A stretch of DNA of 64,000 nucleotides from the NCBI GenBank assembly GCA_902529105.1, contig CABZUW010000002.1, forward strand, positions 62,001 through 126,000. The letters are read 5' to 3'. Below, piece after piece: positions 8,873 through 18,843 of the stretch. Under the pieces are notes generated by a model. The model saw only the letters and a list, made by a program, of their open reading frames with translations, did not search any database and had not been told where the DNA came from. A program made the position numbers and the translations under genes. Position 1 is the stretch's first letter. Every line of letters begins with the position of its first letter. The stretch is from an uncultured Pelagibacteraceae bacterium (GTDB taxonomy: Bacteria; Pseudomonadota; Alphaproteobacteria; Pelagibacterales; Pelagibacteraceae).

Positions 8873-10150
8873 TTATCTCCCAAATTTTGTCTTTTTTATT
8901 AGCTGCTCGTATTGAGAACTCATTAATCTAGTTTGAATTTGTGTAACTGTGTCAATAGCCACCACTACGACTATTAAAATTGAAGTGCCTCCTAAATAAA
9001 ATGGTATTGGATAATTCGCTATAAGAAATTCAGGCATTAAACAAACTAAGGTAAGATATAAAGCCCCTATAGTTGTTAGTTTAGTAAGTATATTATCTAT
9101 ATAGATTGCTGTACTCTCACCAGGCCTTATGCCAGGAATAAATCCTCCATACTTTCTTAAATTTTCAGCAGTTTCATTTGGATTAAAAGTTATAGAGGTA
9201 TAAAAAAATGTAAAAAATATTATTCCTGAAGCATATAAAAGCATGTAAAGAGGTTGTCCTTGAGAAAAATATGAGCTTATGTTTAAGAAAGTTTCATTTT
9301 CTGAAACATTGAAATTTGAAAACGTTACAGGTAATAATAAAAGAGCTGAGGCAAAAATAGCTGGTATGACTCCTGCAGAATTTATTTTAAGTGGTAAATG
9401 AGATGACTCACCCCCAAACATTCTGTTTCCTACCTGTCTTTTTGGATAATTAATTAAAATTTTTCTTAAAGCTCTTTCCATAAAAACAATAAACATAATA
9501 GTAGCTATTAATAATATAAATATTCCAATGATCATTGTGGTAGATATAGCTCCAGTTCTACCTAGTTCAAAAGTAGTTACTAGCGCCCTTGGTATTTCAG
9601 CAACAATTCCTGAAAATATAATTAAAGAGATCCCATTTCCAATACCCCTCTGAGTAATTTGTTCTCCTAACCACATCAAAAAAATAGTTCCTGCAACAAT
9701 GGTTGTAACTGTTGAAATTTTGAAAAATAATCCAGGATTAATTACTAAATTTGCTGATGACTCTAAACCTACAGCTAAACCAAAACCTTGTATAGTAGCA
9801 AGTAAAACAGTTCCATATCTCGTTATCTGAGTAATTTTTTGTCTTCCACTTTCTCCTTGGGATTTTAAATTTTTAAAATAATCGGATACACCAGTTAACA
9901 ATTGTACTATAATTGATGACGAAATATAAGGCATTATTCCAAGAGCAAAGATTGCCATTCTACTCACAGCACCACCAGCAAAAACATTGAACATTCCAAG
10001 TAGTCCTTTTTGATTGCCCTCCATCATTAATTTTAGTTGCTCTGGATCGATACCAGGCAATGGAATAAATGTTCCAAGTCTATAAATGGACAAAACTAAT
10101 ATAGTGAAAAGAACTCTATTCTTTAAATCACTATTTGAAGAATTACTCAT
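8873..10150 (-). CDS. secY: Protein translocase channel subunit SecY
   Basis: Forms the inner-membrane Sec channel with SecE. About ten hydrophobic segments are visible across 425 residues. The N-terminal [13 protein letters not shown] loop, the plug region after TM1, the [14 protein letters not shown] block and the cytoplasmic loop [14 protein letters not shown] are all typical. The ribosomal proteins L15 and adk flank it. Its start overlaps the end of rplO by eight bases. Confidence 0.97.
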   Translation of the reverse strand: MSNSSNSDLKNRVLFTILVLSIYRLGTFIPLPGIDPEQLKLMMEGNQKGLLGMFNVFAGGAVSRMAIFALGIMPYISSSIIVQLLTGVSDYFKNLKSQGESGRQKITQITRYGTVLLATIQGFGLAVGLESSANLVINPGLFFKISTVTTIVAGTIFLMWLGEQITQRGIGNGISLIIFSGIVAEIPRALVTTFELGRTGAISTTMIIGIFILLIATIMFIVFMERALRKILINYPKRQVGNRMFGGESSHLPLKINSAGVIPAIFASALLLLPVTFSNFNVSENETFLNISSYFSQGQPLYMLLYASGIIFFTFFYTSITFNPNETAENLRKYGGFIPGIRPGESTAIYIDNILTKLTTIGALYLTLVCLMPEFLIANYPIPFYLGGTSILIVVVVAIDTVTQIQTRLMSSQYEQLIKKTKFGR

Positions 10151-10610
10151 TTGATATTTTTTTTATTGATATAGAACAACCAATTTTATTTAGTTTATCC
10201 TCAGCGCTTTTTGACACGAAATCAGCCTCAATATTCAATTTATTTTTAAGATCTCCATTTCCTAGTATTTTTAAAAAATTAAAAGTTTTTTTTACTATCT
10301 TATTTTTAACTAAATAATCTAAGTTAATAGTATTTTCAGTATTTAATTTTTTAGTTTCAACTAAGTTTTGAAGTTTATTTAAATTTAGTATTGCTATTTT
10401 TTTTTTGGATATTGATTTAAAACCTCTTTTTGGTAATCTTCTATACAAAGGCATTTGTCCACCTTCAAAACTTTTAATTGCAACACCTGACCTAGATTTT
10501 TGTCCCTTTACTCCTCTACCAGAGGTTTTGCCTTTACCTGAGCCTATTCCTCTACCAACTCGTAATTTCCTACGTTTTATTTTTATTGTTGAATTTAATA
10601 TGTTCATCAT
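10143..10610 (-). CDS. rplO: 50S ribosomal protein L15
   Basis: Large-subunit assembly protein. The glycine/arginine-rich N-terminal region with [21 protein letters not shown] is diagnostic, followed by [17 protein letters not shown]. The protein starts at tandem ATGs (10610 and 10607); the first overlaps the rpsE stop by four bases. Because rpsE and rplO overlap directly, there is no room for rpmD (L30), which normally sits here. It overlaps secY by eight bases. Confidence 0.97.
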   Translation of the reverse strand: MMNILNSTIKIKRRKLRVGRGIGSGKGKTSGRGVKGQKSRSGVAIKSFEGGQMPLYRRLPKRGFKSISKKKIAILNLNKLQNLVETKKLNTENTINLDYLVKNKIVKKTFNFLKILGNGDLKNKLNIEADFVSKSAEDKLNKIGCSISIKKISNE

Positions 10611-11107
10611 CCTCTTTTCTCAACAATTTCAGAAATTTTTTGGTTTCTTAAATTCGATATACTTTTAGGAGAATTTTGCTTAGAAAGTGCTTTCATGCAT
10701 GCACGAATTACGTTATGTGGATTAGATGTTCCAATAGATTTTGCTACAATGTCTTTGATGCCTAAAACTTCACATACTGCCCTAACTGGTCCACCTGCAA
10801 TAATACCAGTTCCTTTAGGTGCATACCGAAGTTTAATCTTACCTGCTCCATCTTTACCGAAAATATCATGATGAATTGTTCTACCTTCTCTTAGAGGTAT
10901 GTGAATTAAGTTTCTTTTTGCTAATTCATTCGCTTTCTTAATTGCATCAGGCACTTGTTTAGCTTTAGCATGAGCTATTCCAATTTTACCATTTTGATTA
11001 CCTACGACAACCAGTGCTGAAAAACCAAATCTTCTTCCACCTTTTACAACTTTTGTAATTCTATTTATATGAACTAATTTTTCTACTAATTCGTTATTTT
11101 TTTCCAT
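10607..11107 (-). CDS. rpsE: 30S ribosomal protein S5
   Basis: Small-subunit body protein with roles in decoding fidelity. It contains the N-terminal double-stranded RNA-binding-like domain ([20 protein letters not shown]) and the C-terminal block [20 protein letters not shown], ending in [13 protein letters not shown]. Length 166 is normal. Three bases separate it from rplR, and the stop overlaps rplO without the usual L30 gene between them. Confidence 0.97.
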   Translation of the reverse strand: MEKNNELVEKLVHINRITKVVKGGRRFGFSALVVVGNQNGKIGIAHAKAKQVPDAIKKANELAKRNLIHIPLREGRTIHHDIFGKDGAGKIKLRYAPKGTGIIAGGPVRAVCEVLGIKDIVAKSIGTSNPHNVIRACMKALSKQNSPKSISNLRNQKISEIVEKRG

Positions 11108-11110
11108 AAA

Positions 11111-11464
11111 TTAAAACTCCATTCCATTTTTTCTAAGCGTTTCTGCAAAAATTTTAACTCTCCCATGATATTTATAGATACCTCGATCAAAGTAAATTTT
11201 ACTAATATTTAATTCCTTAGCTTTCTTAGCTAATTTCTCAGCTACTATAGTTGAAACTTCGCTTTTTGATTTTTTTATGTTTTTGATGTTTTTGTCATTT
11301 GAAGTCGCTGATAAAAGGGTTATATTTTTTTTGTCATCTACTATTTGTGCGCTAATATTTTTTAATGATCTCGAAACGGTTAGTCTATATCTTTGATTTG
11401 AGGAAACTTTTTTAAGTTTATTTCTAACTCTAAATTTTTTTCTGGCAGTTGTTGATAGTTTCAT
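11111..11464 (-). CDS. rplR: 50S ribosomal protein L18
   Basis: Binds 5S rRNA in the central protuberance with L5. It contains [18 protein letters not shown] and the C-terminal signature [27 protein letters not shown] (shown here only as its beginning and end, FDRG and GMEF, in the conserved position). Length 117 is standard. The start overlaps the rplF stop by one base. Confidence 0.96.
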   Translation of the reverse strand: MKLSTTARKKFRVRNKLKKVSSNQRYRLTVSRSLKNISAQIVDDKKNITLLSATSNDKNIKNIKKSKSEVSTIVAEKLAKKAKELNISKIYFDRGIYKYHGRVKIFAETLRKNGMEF

Positions 11465-12003
11465 TACTTTTTCTTACCTTCTTTTCTTAAAACATATTGA
11501 CCTTTTTCTTTGATACCCTTGCCTTTGTAAGGCTCTGGTGGTCTTATTGATTTTATCTTAGCAGCAATCATTCCTACTAATTGCTTGTCACTTCCGTTTA
11601 TTTTAATTATTGTTTGTTTTTCTACTGTAATTTTTAACTCATCTGGAATATCAAAATTTATATCGTGACTAAAACCTAGTTGTAAATTTAATATTTTGCC
11701 TTTAATTGATGCTCTGTAACCGACACCTGATAATTCTAAGACCTTTTCATATCCTTTGCTGGCTCCAATTATCGCATTATTAAGCAGACTTCTATTCATG
11801 CCCCATAATTTTTTTGTATTATCATCAATTATTTTTGGTTTAATAGATAGTTCTTTTCCTTCTAAAATACTTAAATCAAACATTTTAAGATCTAAATTAA
11901 TTATTTTCTTTCCTAAAGGACCCTCTATATTTAAAATATTACCACTTAATGCAACCTTGACTTTGTCTGGAATTGATATGCTTAATTTTCCTATTTTTGA
12001 CAT
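11464..12003 (-). CDS. rplF: 50S ribosomal protein L6
   Basis: Large-subunit protein near the factor-binding site, built from two repeated alpha/beta domains. It opens [17 protein letters not shown] and carries the C-terminal L6 signature [16 protein letters not shown]. Length 179 matches the family. It overlaps rpsH and rplR by one base each, in the canonical rpsH-rplF-rplR order. Confidence 0.97.
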   Translation of the reverse strand: MSKIGKLSISIPDKVKVALSGNILNIEGPLGKKIINLDLKMFDLSILEGKELSIKPKIIDDNTKKLWGMNRSLLNNAIIGASKGYEKVLELSGVGYRASIKGKILNLQLGFSHDINFDIPDELKITVEKQTIIKINGSDKQLVGMIAAKIKSIRPPEPYKGKGIKEKGQYVLRKEGKKK

Positions 12004-12398
12004 TAAAATACCTTACAAATTATTTCTCCCCCAACTTTATGCTTCCTGGCACTCACATCAGTCATAACACCTTTGGGGGTTGAAATTATTGCTATTCCTA
12101 AACCATTATTTATTTTTGGCAAACTTTCAGCACTAGAAAAAATTCTTCTTCCTGGCCTTGAAACTCTTTCAATTGAATTAATGACAGGATTGCCATAATT
12201 ATACTTTAACGAAATTTGAATTTCAGGTTTTTTTTCAATATCTAAAATTTTAAAATCTTTTATAAAACCTTCAGTTCTTAATACTTCAGCGATTTTGACT
12301 TTAAATTTAGATGAAGGCATGCTTACTATATTATGAGCTCTTAATTGAGCGTTTTTTATTCTTGCTAACATATCTCCTATAGGATCACTAAAACTCAT
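12003..12398 (-). CDS. rpsH: 30S ribosomal protein S8
   Basis: Primary 16S rRNA-binding protein of the central domain; in E. coli it is the translational regulator of the spc operon. It begins with SDPIGDMLARIKNAQLR and ends with GIAIISTPKGVMTDVSARK and GGEIICKVF. Length 131 is normal. It follows rpsN by 12 bases. Whether it also autoregulates here cannot be told from the sequence. Confidence 0.97.
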   Translation of the reverse strand: MSFSDPIGDMLARIKNAQLRAHNIVSMPSSKFKVKIAEVLRTEGFIKDFKILDIEKKPEIQISLKYNYGNPVINSIERVSRPGRRIFSSAESLPKINNGLGIAIISTPKGVMTDVSARKHKVGGEIICKVF

Positions 12399-12410
12399 AT
12401 ATTTTCCTTT

Positions 12411-12716
12411 CTACCAACTTGATTTTACCATTCCCGGTATTTTGCCCTCAAGACCAAGTTTTCTTAATGCTATTCTTGATATTTTTAATTTTCTATAAAC
12501 TCCGTGAGGTCTACCAGTAATTTGACATCTATTCATAACTCTCGTTTTTGACGAATTCCTTGGAAGTTTAGAGAGTTTCTGTTGAGCTTTAAATCTTTCC
12601 TCTAAATCTAATTTTTTATTCATTATTATTTTTTTCAATTTTTTTCTTTTTTCAAAAAATTTATTTGAAAGTTTTATTCTTCGATTATTTTTATTTATAG
12701 AGCTTAACTTAGCCAT
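12411..12716 (-). CDS. rpsN: 30S ribosomal protein S14 (zinc-free type)
   Basis: Head protein of the small subunit. The 101-residue length and the absence of a CxxC...CxxC zinc motif identify the long, zinc-independent form. [21 protein letters not shown] (beginning NRCQ and ending KISRI) is the conserved block, followed by [18 protein letters not shown] at the C-terminus. It starts one base after rplE ends, the usual spc order. Confidence 0.97.
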   Translation of the reverse strand: MAKLSSINKNNRRIKLSNKFFEKRKKLKKIIMNKKLDLEERFKAQQKLSKLPRNSSKTRVMNRCQITGRPHGVYRKLKISRIALRKLGLEGKIPGMVKSSW

Positions 12717-12717
12717 A

Positions 12718-13272
12718 TCAATTACCCTTTCTCTCTAAAAATGGAAAATTAAATTTCTTTAACAATTCGTAGCTGTCATTTACATTATTACATTTAATTA
12801 CTATAGTAATATCTAGCCCCCTAATTCTGTCAACTTTTTCAAAATTGACTTCAGGAAATATTATATGTTCTTTAACACCAAAAGTGAAATTACCAAATTT
12901 ATCAAATCCTTTTATGCTCAGTCCTCTAAAATCTTTTATCCGAGGAAGTGCAATATTTACAAGTCTATCAATAAATTCGTACATTTTATTTTTTCTTAGT
13001 GTTGTTTTTATTCCAGCGTTAGTATTTTTTCTTGTTTTAAAGTTTGATATTGATTTTTTAAATTTTGTTATAACAGGTTTTTGTCCAGTAATTTTAGCCA
13101 TATCCTCTTCACAACCTTTTAGTATTTTATTATCATTTCCATCTAAACCAAGGCCCATATTTATAACTACTTTCTTTATCTCAGGAACCATAAACATATT
13201 TTTATAGCCAAATTTATTTTTTAATTCAGGCTGAATTTCTTTTTTAAATATTTCTTTTAATCTTGGTGTCAT
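12718..13272 (-). CDS. rplE: 50S ribosomal protein L5
   Basis: 5S rRNA-binding protein that also contacts P-site t[17 protein letters not shown] and the [19 protein letters not shown] block are typical, with GLDITIV near the C-terminus. Length 184 is standard. The ATG overlaps the end of rplX by four bases. Confidence 0.97.
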   Translation of the reverse strand: MTPRLKEIFKKEIQPELKNKFGYKNMFMVPEIKKVVINMGLGLDGNDNKILKGCEEDMAKITGQKPVITKFKKSISNFKTRKNTNAGIKTTLRKNKMYEFIDRLVNIALPRIKDFRGLSIKGFDKFGNFTFGVKEHIIFPEVNFEKVDRIRGLDITIVIKCNNVNDSYELLKKFNFPFLERKGN

Positions 13273-13514
13273 TTATTTGCTCCAGATTTTTTTTGTTTTT
13301 TCTCGTCTATTATTTTTAAGTTTGAGAGATTTATGAAATTTTCTTTATCAAAAATCCCTCCTTTTTGCTCTTTTGTTGTTTTAACATGTTTTTTTACAAT
13401 ATTTAGTCCCTTTACTTTTGCTCTATAGTTACTTCTATCAATTTCTATTATCTCGCCTTCTTTGTTTTTATCCTTACCAACTAAAACTTTAACTTTGAAA
13501 CCTTTTTTGTACAT
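13269..13514 (-). CDS. rplX: 50S ribosomal protein L24 (short)
   Basis: Early large-subunit assembly protein. The KOW motif [20 protein letters not shown] and [10 protein letters not shown] are recognisable. At 81 residues it is clearly shorter than the usual 100-105, lacking most of the C-terminal part. It has an ordinary start (ATG at 13514, directly after rplN) and a stop overlapping rplE, so this is a compact gene rather than a frameshifted one. Confidence 0.94.
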   Translation of the reverse strand: MYKKGFKVKVLVGKDKNKEGEIIEIDRSNYRAKVKGLNIVKKHVKTTKEQKGGIFDKENFINLSNLKIIDEKKQKKSGANK

Positions 13515-13883
13515 TTATAAAACCTCCGGAGCTAAAGAAATAATTTTCATTTGACCTTTGCTTCTTAATTCTCTTGTTACTGGACCAAAAATTCTTGTTC
13601 CAATTGGCTCTCCTTTATCATCTGTTAAAACTGCAGCATTATTGTCAAACTTTACTTTTGATCCATCACTTCTGTGAATACCCTTTTTGACTCTAACAAC
13701 TACGGCTTTATGAACTGCTCCTTTTTTTACCTTACCTTTAGGAATGGCTTCTTTGACAGCAACTACAATAGTATCACCTATACTTGCGTACCTCCTCTTA
13801 GATCCACCTAAAACTTTTATACATTCAATTCTTTTTGCACCTGTGTTATCTGCTACTAATAATTCTGTTTGAATCTGTATCAT
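13515..13883 (-). CDS. rplN: 50S ribosomal protein L14
   Basis: Intersubunit-bridge protein. It starts [20 protein letters not shown] and contains [20 protein letters not shown] and ARVIR-type [12 protein letters not shown] blocks; 122 residues is exactly the family size. Its ATG shares one base with the rpsQ stop, and its stop is adjacent to the rplX start. Confidence 0.98.
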   Translation of the reverse strand: MIQIQTELLVADNTGAKRIECIKVLGGSKRRYASIGDTIVVAVKEAIPKGKVKKGAVHKAVVVRVKKGIHRSDGSKVKFDNNAAVLTDDKGEPIGTRIFGPVTRELRSKGQMKIISLAPEVL

Positions 13884-14116
13884 TATAATTCTCCCATAAC
13901 TTCAAATTTTTTTGTTTTTGAACGTGGCTTACACTCAATAATTTTAACCTTATCACCATTTTTAAATTTATTTTGTTCATCATGAACATTATACTTTTTT
14001 TTTGATTTGATGACTTTTTTAAGTAGTGGATGTTGATATTTTCTTTCAACTAATACAGTAATTGATTTATTCGGTTTATCACTAACCACAACTCCCGATA
14101 ATATTTTTTTAGGCAT
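13883..14116 (-). CDS. rpsQ: 30S ribosomal protein S17
   Basis: Primary 16S rRNA-binding protein with an OB fold. It contains [39 protein letters not shown] and the S17 signature [16 protein letters not shown]. Length 77 is in range. It overlaps rpmC by eight bases and rplN by one. Confidence 0.97.
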   Translation of the reverse strand: MPKKILSGVVVSDKPNKSITVLVERKYQHPLLKKVIKSKKKYNVHDEQNKFKNGDKVKIIECKPRSKTKKFEVMGEL

Positions 14117-14294
14117 TATTCTTCTCCAAATAAGTTTTTAATTGTGCAATAGATCTTTTTGTCTCCGAAACTTTAGCATAATTTTTTAATTGACCATTAA
14201 TTTTTTGAAATCTAAAATTAAATAAATCTTTTTTTAATTTATCTATCTCTTTAAAAGCTTGATCTTTTGTCATTTGTTTATTTTTTTTCTTCAT
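14109..14294 (-). CDS. rpmC: 50S ribosomal protein L29
   Basis: Small helical-hairpin protein at the tunnel exit that helps dock SRP and trigger factor. The 61 residues include [21 protein letters not shown] and the [13 protein letters not shown] second helix, the two-helix pattern of L29. It lies between rplP and rpsQ as expected, with a five-base gap before it and an eight-base overlap after it. Confidence 0.95.
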   Translation of the reverse strand: MKKKNKQMTKDQAFKEIDKLKKDLFNFRFQKINGQLKNYAKVSETKRSIAQLKTYLEKNNA

Positions 14295-14299
14295 CTCTC

Positions 14300-14707
14300 T
14301 TAAATTCTTTTAATAAATTTACATTTAATAGGTAGCTTTGCTGACGCTTTGTATAAAGCTTCTTTAGCTATTTCCTCTGAAACTCCATCAACCTCAAACA
14401 TTATTCTACCAGGTTTAACTCTACATGCCCAATATTCTGGTGAACCTTTACCTTTACCCATTCTAACTTCAGTAGGTTTCTTAGAAACCGGAATGTTTGG
14501 AAATACTCTAGTCCAAACTCTTCCTTGTCTTTTCATATGTCTTGTTAAAGCAACTCTTGCTGCCTCTATTTGACGAGAAATAACCCTTTCAGGTTGAAGG
14601 GCTTTAAGGCCATAAGCACCATAATTCATCACATTACACCTTGACGCATTTCCATGTATTCTACCTTTGTGAGCTTTCCTGTATTTTGTTCGAGTTGGTT
14701 GTAGCAT
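14300..14707 (-). CDS. rplP: 50S ribosomal protein L16
   Basis: Organises the A-site region of the peptidyl transferase centre. It opens [20 protein letters not shown] and contains the signature [20 protein letters not shown]; 135 residues is typical. It follows rpsC by three bases. Confidence 0.97.
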   Translation of the reverse strand: MLQPTRTKYRKAHKGRIHGNASRCNVMNYGAYGLKALQPERVISRQIEAARVALTRHMKRQGRVWTRVFPNIPVSKKPTEVRMGKGKGSPEYWACRVKPGRIMFEVDGVSEEIAKEALYKASAKLPIKCKFIKRI

Positions 14708-14710
14708 AAT

Positions 14711-15370
14711 CTATTTTTTATTTGTTTCCTGACTAAATTCTTTTGTGAAAATTTCTCCTTTATATATCCAAACCTTTATTCCTAAAATACCATATGTTGT
14801 TAAGGCCTCTGCTTCAGCATAATCAATATCTGCCCTTAAAGTATGCGAAGGTATACTCCCCTCTCTGAGCCATTCTGTTCTAGCGATTTCATTACCACCA
14901 AGTCTTCCACTAATTGAAACTTTAATTCCTCTAGCACCAAGTCTTAGAGCGGATTGCATAGCTCGTTTCATAGCTCTCCTGTATGAAACTCTTTTTACCA
15001 ATTGTTGGGCAATATTTTCTGCAACTAGATAGCTGTTAGTTTCGGGTTTTTTAATTTCTTTTATGTTTAAAATAACTTCATTTGAAGTGATTTTAGATAT
15101 GTTATTTTTAATTTTTTCTATATCGCTACCTTTTTTTCCAATTACAAAACCTGGTCTAGAAGTATAAATTGTCACAAAGCATTTTTTTGATGTTCGTTCT
15201 ATCATAACTTTTGATACGCCTGAATTAACGACATTTTTTTTTACAAATTCTCTAATTTTATAATCCTCAATTAAATAATTACCAAAATCTTTTTTCTTAG
15301 CGTACCAAACAGAGTCCCATCCTCTATTTATTCCAAGTCTAAGGCCTACTGGATTAACTTTTTGACCCAT
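14711..15370 (-). CDS. rpsC: 30S ribosomal protein S3
   Basis: mRNA-entry-channel protein with a KH domain. It begins [20 protein letters not shown]; the KH-type GXXG loop is in [17 protein letters not shown], and the C-terminal block [19 protein letters not shown] is conserved. Length 219 is normal. Its first 17 bases overlap the end of rplV. Confidence 0.97.
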   Translation of the reverse strand: MGQKVNPVGLRLGINRGWDSVWYAKKKDFGNYLIEDYKIREFVKKNVVNSGVSKVMIERTSKKCFVTIYTSRPGFVIGKKGSDIEKIKNNISKITSNEVILNIKEIKKPETNSYLVAENIAQQLVKRVSYRRAMKRAMQSALRLGARGIKVSISGRLGGNEIARTEWLREGSIPSHTLRADIDYAEAEALTTYGILGIKVWIYKGEIFTKEFSQETNKK

Positions 15371-15743
15371 GATTTTCCTCTTTATTATTTTTTTCTTTTA
15401 ATATAATAGTCAAATTAGAATATGGTTTAAGTATTGGCGCAGCTCTACCTTTTGCCCTTGCCCTAAATCTTTTCATGATTACTTGTTTTCCACAATAGGC
15501 TTCTTTTACAAATAGTTTATCAATATCATATTGAAAATTATTCTCAGCATTTGCAATTGCAGATGATATAGTTTTTTTTATATCTTTAGATACTCTCTTT
15601 TCAGAAAATGAGAGATTTCTTATAGCTAACTCAACTTTTTTTCCAACTATTGATTTAAGAATAGGCTTTAGTTTTCTTACACTGGATCTGATATTTTTAT
15701 TTATAGATTTAACTTCTTTAATATTTTCTTTTTTTTTTTTCAT
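15354..15743 (-). CDS. rplV: 50S ribosomal protein L22
   Basis: Lines the exit tunnel with a long beta-hairpin. The [21 protein letters not shown] region and the hairpin tip [20 protein letters not shown] are conserved. I chose ATG at 15743 (129 aa); an in-frame TTG at 15755, next to the rpsS stop, would add four residues. The lysine-rich N-terminus up to about residue 18 is an extension relative to E. coli L22. It overlaps rpsC by 17 bases. Confidence 0.95.
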   Translation of the reverse strand: MKKKKENIKEVKSINKNIRSSVRKLKPILKSIVGKKVELAIRNLSFSEKRVSKDIKKTISSAIANAENNFQYDIDKLFVKEAYCGKQVIMKRFRARAKGRAAPILKPYSNLTIILKEKNNKEENHGSKS

Positions 15744-15755
15744 TTTATCTAACAA

Positions 15756-16061
15756 TTATTTTTTTTCTCCACCTTTTGTCTCTTCTGCTTTTGCTTTTTT
15801 ATCCGCTGGAGTATGTCCAAAAAATTGTCTTGTTGGGGCGAATTCTCCAAACTTATGTCCAACCATATCCTCCGAAATAGTAAGTGGTATAAATTTTTTT
15901 CCATTATAAATTAAAAAACTAAATCCAACGAAATCTGGTATTATTGTAGACTTTCTAGACCAAGTCTTAATCGGTTTTCTATTTGGGTCATTTTTTGATT
16001 TATCAACTTTTTTGATTAAGCTTTCTTCTACAAACGGACCTTTCCAAACTGATCGAGCCAT
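15756..16061 (-). CDS. rpsS: 30S ribosomal protein S19
   Basis: Head protein contacting S13. It starts [19 protein letters not shown] and contains the signature [19 protein letters not shown]. The 101 residues end in a lysine/glutamate-rich tail that is slightly longer than in E. coli (92). It overlaps rplB by one base. Confidence 0.97.
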   Translation of the reverse strand: MARSVWKGPFVEESLIKKVDKSKNDPNRKPIKTWSRKSTIIPDFVGFSFLIYNGKKFIPLTISEDMVGHKFGEFAPTRQFFGHTPADKKAKAEETKGGEKK

Positions 16062-16897
16062 TATTTTTTCCCTCTTTTCTTTCTTCGTCGAATTATAAAT
16101 TTATCGGTTCTTTTATTATCTCTTGTTTTTAGACCTTTTGCAGATTGACCGGTTGGTGATACAGGATGTCTTCCTCCTGCAGATTTACCTTCACCACCTC
16201 CATGAGGATGATCAACAGGATTTTTTACAACGCCCCTTGTATGTGGTCTTTTACCAAGCCATCTTGATCTTCCCGCTTTTCCAATTTTTATATTTTTCTT
16301 ATCGGGATTTGATAAAACGCCAATAGTAGCCATAGATCTAGAGTCTATTTTTCTTATCTCTCCAGAGACCATTTTTATAATTGAGTAGTTGCCATCTATT
16401 CCAGATATAGTTACTGAAGATCCAGCTGCTCTGGCTATTTTTCCACCAGAACCAGGTTGAATTTCTACATTATGTATATCCATACCAGTGGGAATATCTT
16501 TTAGTTGTAGTGAATTTCCTATTCTAATTTCAGCTTGTGGTCCACTTTCAATTTCATCTCCTATGTTAATTTTCTGAGGCGCCAAATAATATCTCATTTC
16601 ATTGTCCTCAAATTTAATCAACATAATATGGCATGACCTGTTTGGATCATACTCTATCCTAACAACAGAACCCTTAACTCCAATTTTGTTTCTATGAAAA
16701 TCAATTATTCTATATTTATGCTTATGCCCACCACCATGATTTCTAGATGTTATTCGTCCAAGATTATTTCTACCTTTTGACGATCTATTAACAGATGTAA
16801 GTGACTTAAAAGGTTTGCCCTTCCACAAATTAGATTTATCTACAAGAACTGTACCTCTTGTGGTCTTTGTATACGGTTTAAAAGTTTTTAATGTCAT
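16061..16897 (-). CDS. rplB: 50S ribosomal protein L2
   Basis: Intersubunit protein needed for peptidyl transferase activity. [20 protein letters not shown] opens the protein, with [20 protein letters not shown] and the C-terminal signature [20 protein letters not shown], which includes the conserved histidine near the active centre. Length 278 matches the family. Three bases separate it from rplW. Confidence 0.98.
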   Translation of the reverse strand: MTLKTFKPYTKTTRGTVLVDKSNLWKGKPFKSLTSVNRSSKGRNNLGRITSRNHGGGHKHKYRIIDFHRNKIGVKGSVVRIEYDPNRSCHIMLIKFEDNEMRYYLAPQKINIGDEIESGPQAEIRIGNSLQLKDIPTGMDIHNVEIQPGSGGKIARAAGSSVTISGIDGNYSIIKMVSGEIRKIDSRSMATIGVLSNPDKKNIKIGKAGRSRWLGKRPHTRGVVKNPVDHPHGGGEGKSAGGRHPVSPTGQSAKGLKTRDNKRTDKFIIRRRKKRGKK

Positions 16898-16900
16898 TTA

Positions 16901-17197
16901 TTATAATCCAGTAGTTAAATCAATATTTTGGCCTTTTTTTAAAGTTATTATAGCCTTCTTATATCCTTTTTTAGAAATTTTTTTTCCTCTTGAAATTTTA
17001 TATCTAGTTTTTTTATTTATAATATTTATCTTTATAACGTTAACCTTAAATAATTTTTCAACACTATTTTTTAAACTTTTTTTATTTGAACCTAAAGGAA
17101 CTTTAAAAGTAATCTTATTTAATTCCGACATATTTGTAGATTTTTCCGTCACTACTGGGAACAAAATTTTATCATAAATATTAAGTTTATTTTTCAT
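16901..17197 (-). CDS. rplW: 50S ribosomal protein L23
   Basis: Tunnel-exit docking site for trigger factor and SRP. IYDKILFPVVTEKSTNMSE is the typical N-terminus and VNVIKINIINKKTRYKISRGKK covers the loop. Length 98 is standard; the ATG overlaps the rplD stop by four bases. Confidence 0.95.
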   Translation of the reverse strand: MKNKLNIYDKILFPVVTEKSTNMSELNKITFKVPLGSNKKSLKNSVEKLFKVNVIKINIINKKTRYKISRGKKISKKGYKKAIITLKKGQNIDLTTGL

Positions 17198-17817
17198 GAG
17201 TATTTTTTTTCTAATTCTTTTATTGAGCTAGTGGTTAACAGCAATTTTTTATATTTAGCTAAATCGTAGGAGCTAAAATGATTAACGTCACTTACTTTTA
17301 TATTGGGTATATTTCTTGATGATCTTAATACTTTTTCTTTTGACAATCTATCTAATATCATCAAAGAGTTATCTGCATTTATTTTTTTTAAAAATTTTAC
17401 CATTTCTCTAGTCTTGTTTATTTCTTTATCAAAATCATCTATTACAATTAAATTATTAAGTTTATTTTTTTCTGTAATAAGAGATATTACACTTAATTTT
17501 TTTTCACTTTTATTAAGTTTTCTAATTTTGTATCTAGTTTCCCCTTTAGGACCGTGTGCTACACCACCTCCAATAAATATTGGAGCTTTTCTGCTTGCGT
17601 GACGTGCGTTACCAGTGCCTTTTTGTGCATATATTTTTGATGTTGACCCTGTAATTTCATTTTTTTGTTTGGTTTTTGCTTTTCTGCCTTTAAAATTTGC
17701 ATTTGATTTATATAAAACTCTACTCACGAGTTCTTTGTTAATTTTGGATGCAAATATCTTGTCGGCAACATCAATTGACTGTTTTTTTCCATTAATATCT
17801 ATTTTTTCAATTTTCAT
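17194..17817 (-). CDS. rplD: 50S ribosomal protein L4
   Basis: Tunnel-wall protein; in E. coli it is also the autoregulator of the S10 operon. The extended loop TGSTSKIYAQKGTGNARHAS and FIGGGVAHGPKGETRYKIRKL are diagnostic. Length 207 is normal. It follows rplC directly and overlaps rplW by four bases. Confidence 0.97.
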   Translation of the reverse strand: MKIEKIDINGKKQSIDVADKIFASKINKELVSRVLYKSNANFKGRKAKTKQKNEITGSTSKIYAQKGTGNARHASRKAPIFIGGGVAHGPKGETRYKIRKLNKSEKKLSVISLITEKNKLNNLIVIDDFDKEINKTREMVKFLKKINADNSLMILDRLSKEKVLRSSRNIPNIKVSDVNHFSSYDLAKYKKLLLTTSSIKELEKKYS

Positions 17818-18528
17818 TTATTTTTTTTTCTTTTCTGGTATTTTCTTAAGTTTTTCAAACTTTTCAATTTTTTCAGAAATCGTTAGCCTTGAAATATTTT
17901 TTACAGCTTTTTTTACTAAAATTTGAGTATTTTTAGAACCAGGTATAGACCCTTTTAGATATAACAAATTATTATTTATATCTGACTTTATAATCTCTAT
18001 GTTTTGAATAGTTCTAGATTTATCACCCATATGTCCAGCCATTTTTTTATTTTTAAAAACCTTTCCAGGATCTTGTCTTTGACCCGTTGATCCATGAGAT
18101 CTATGAGATATAGAAACACCATGTGACGCTCTTAGTCCACTAAAATTATGTCTTTTCATAGCACCAGCAAAACCTTTCCCAATAGTTTTAGATCTCACAT
18201 CCACGAACTTCGTCTCATTAAATATTTCTAATCCTAGTTCATTCCCCTCTTTATAATCCTCAATATTTTTTACTCTAAATTCCTTTAAAACTTTTTTTGG
18301 TTCAGTATTTTTTTTTGCAAAATATCCCTTCATTGATTTTGTTAATTTTGAGCTTTTTATACTGCCAAATCCAATTTGTATTGCATTATAACCTCTTTTT
18401 TCATCACTAATTATTTGGACAACTCTGCCTTTTTCCATTTTCAAAACAGTTACAGGAACAGATTGACCTGTTTTTAGAAATTCTCTAGTCATACCAATTT
18501 TTTTTCCTATTAAAGCTATTTTATTCAT
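17818..18528 (-). CDS. rplC: 50S ribosomal protein L3
   Basis: Early assembly protein reaching toward the peptidyl transferase centre. IGKKIGMTREFLKTGQSVPV opens it; the central signature FSGLRASHGVSISHRSHGST and the QRQDPGKVFKNKKMAGHMG loop, site of glutamine methylation in some bacteria, are intact. At 236 residues it has a lysine-rich C-terminal tail beyond the usual end. It follows rpsJ by five bases. Confidence 0.97.
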   Translation of the reverse strand: MNKIALIGKKIGMTREFLKTGQSVPVTVLKMEKGRVVQIISDEKRGYNAIQIGFGSIKSSKLTKSMKGYFAKKNTEPKKVLKEFRVKNIEDYKEGNELGLEIFNETKFVDVRSKTIGKGFAGAMKRHNFSGLRASHGVSISHRSHGSTGQRQDPGKVFKNKKMAGHMGDKSRTIQNIEIIKSDINNNLLYLKGSIPGSKNTQILVKKAVKNISRLTISEKIEKFEKLKKIPEKKKK

Positions 18529-18533
18529 AAAAT

Positions 18534-18842
18534 TTAAATTTTTATCTCCACATCAACACCTGAGGCTAAATCTAGCTTCATTAATGCTTCAACTGTTTGT
18601 GGTGTTGGTTCAATAATGTCTATAAGTCTTTTATGAGTTCTTGTCTCAAATTGCTCTCGGCTTTTTTTATCTATATGTGGAGATCTTAAAACTGTATATC
18701 TCTCGATCTTTGTGGGTAGTGGAATTGGGCCTTTAATATTTGCGCCAGTTCTTTTAACAGTGTTTACAATTTCCTCTGTTGATTGATCCAAAACTTTATT
18801 ATCGTAAGCTTTTAGTTTGATTCTGATGTTTTGTTTATCCAT
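18534..18842 (-). CDS. rpsJ: 30S ribosomal protein S10
   Basis: Head protein that also acts as NusE in antitermination complexes. The start was set at the ATG at 18842 ([20 protein letters not shown], 102 aa), the standard family start. The frame is open further upstream into fusA, but that would add 21 residues with no family counterpart. [33 protein letters not shown] contains the S10 signature, of which GPIPLPTK and [14 protein letters not shown] are seen. One base separates it from the fusA stop; no tuf gene lies between them. Confidence 0.96.
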   Translation of the reverse strand: MDKQNIRIKLKAYDNKVLDQSTEEIVNTVKRTGANIKGPIPLPTKIERYTVLRSPHIDKKSREQFETRTHKRLIDIIEPTPQTVEALMKLDLASGVDVEIKI

Positions 18843-18843
18843 A

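Noticed and set aside
13846-14049. Alternative minus-strand frame across rpsQ
   Set aside because: It overlaps the complete and clearly recognisable rpsQ gene in another frame.
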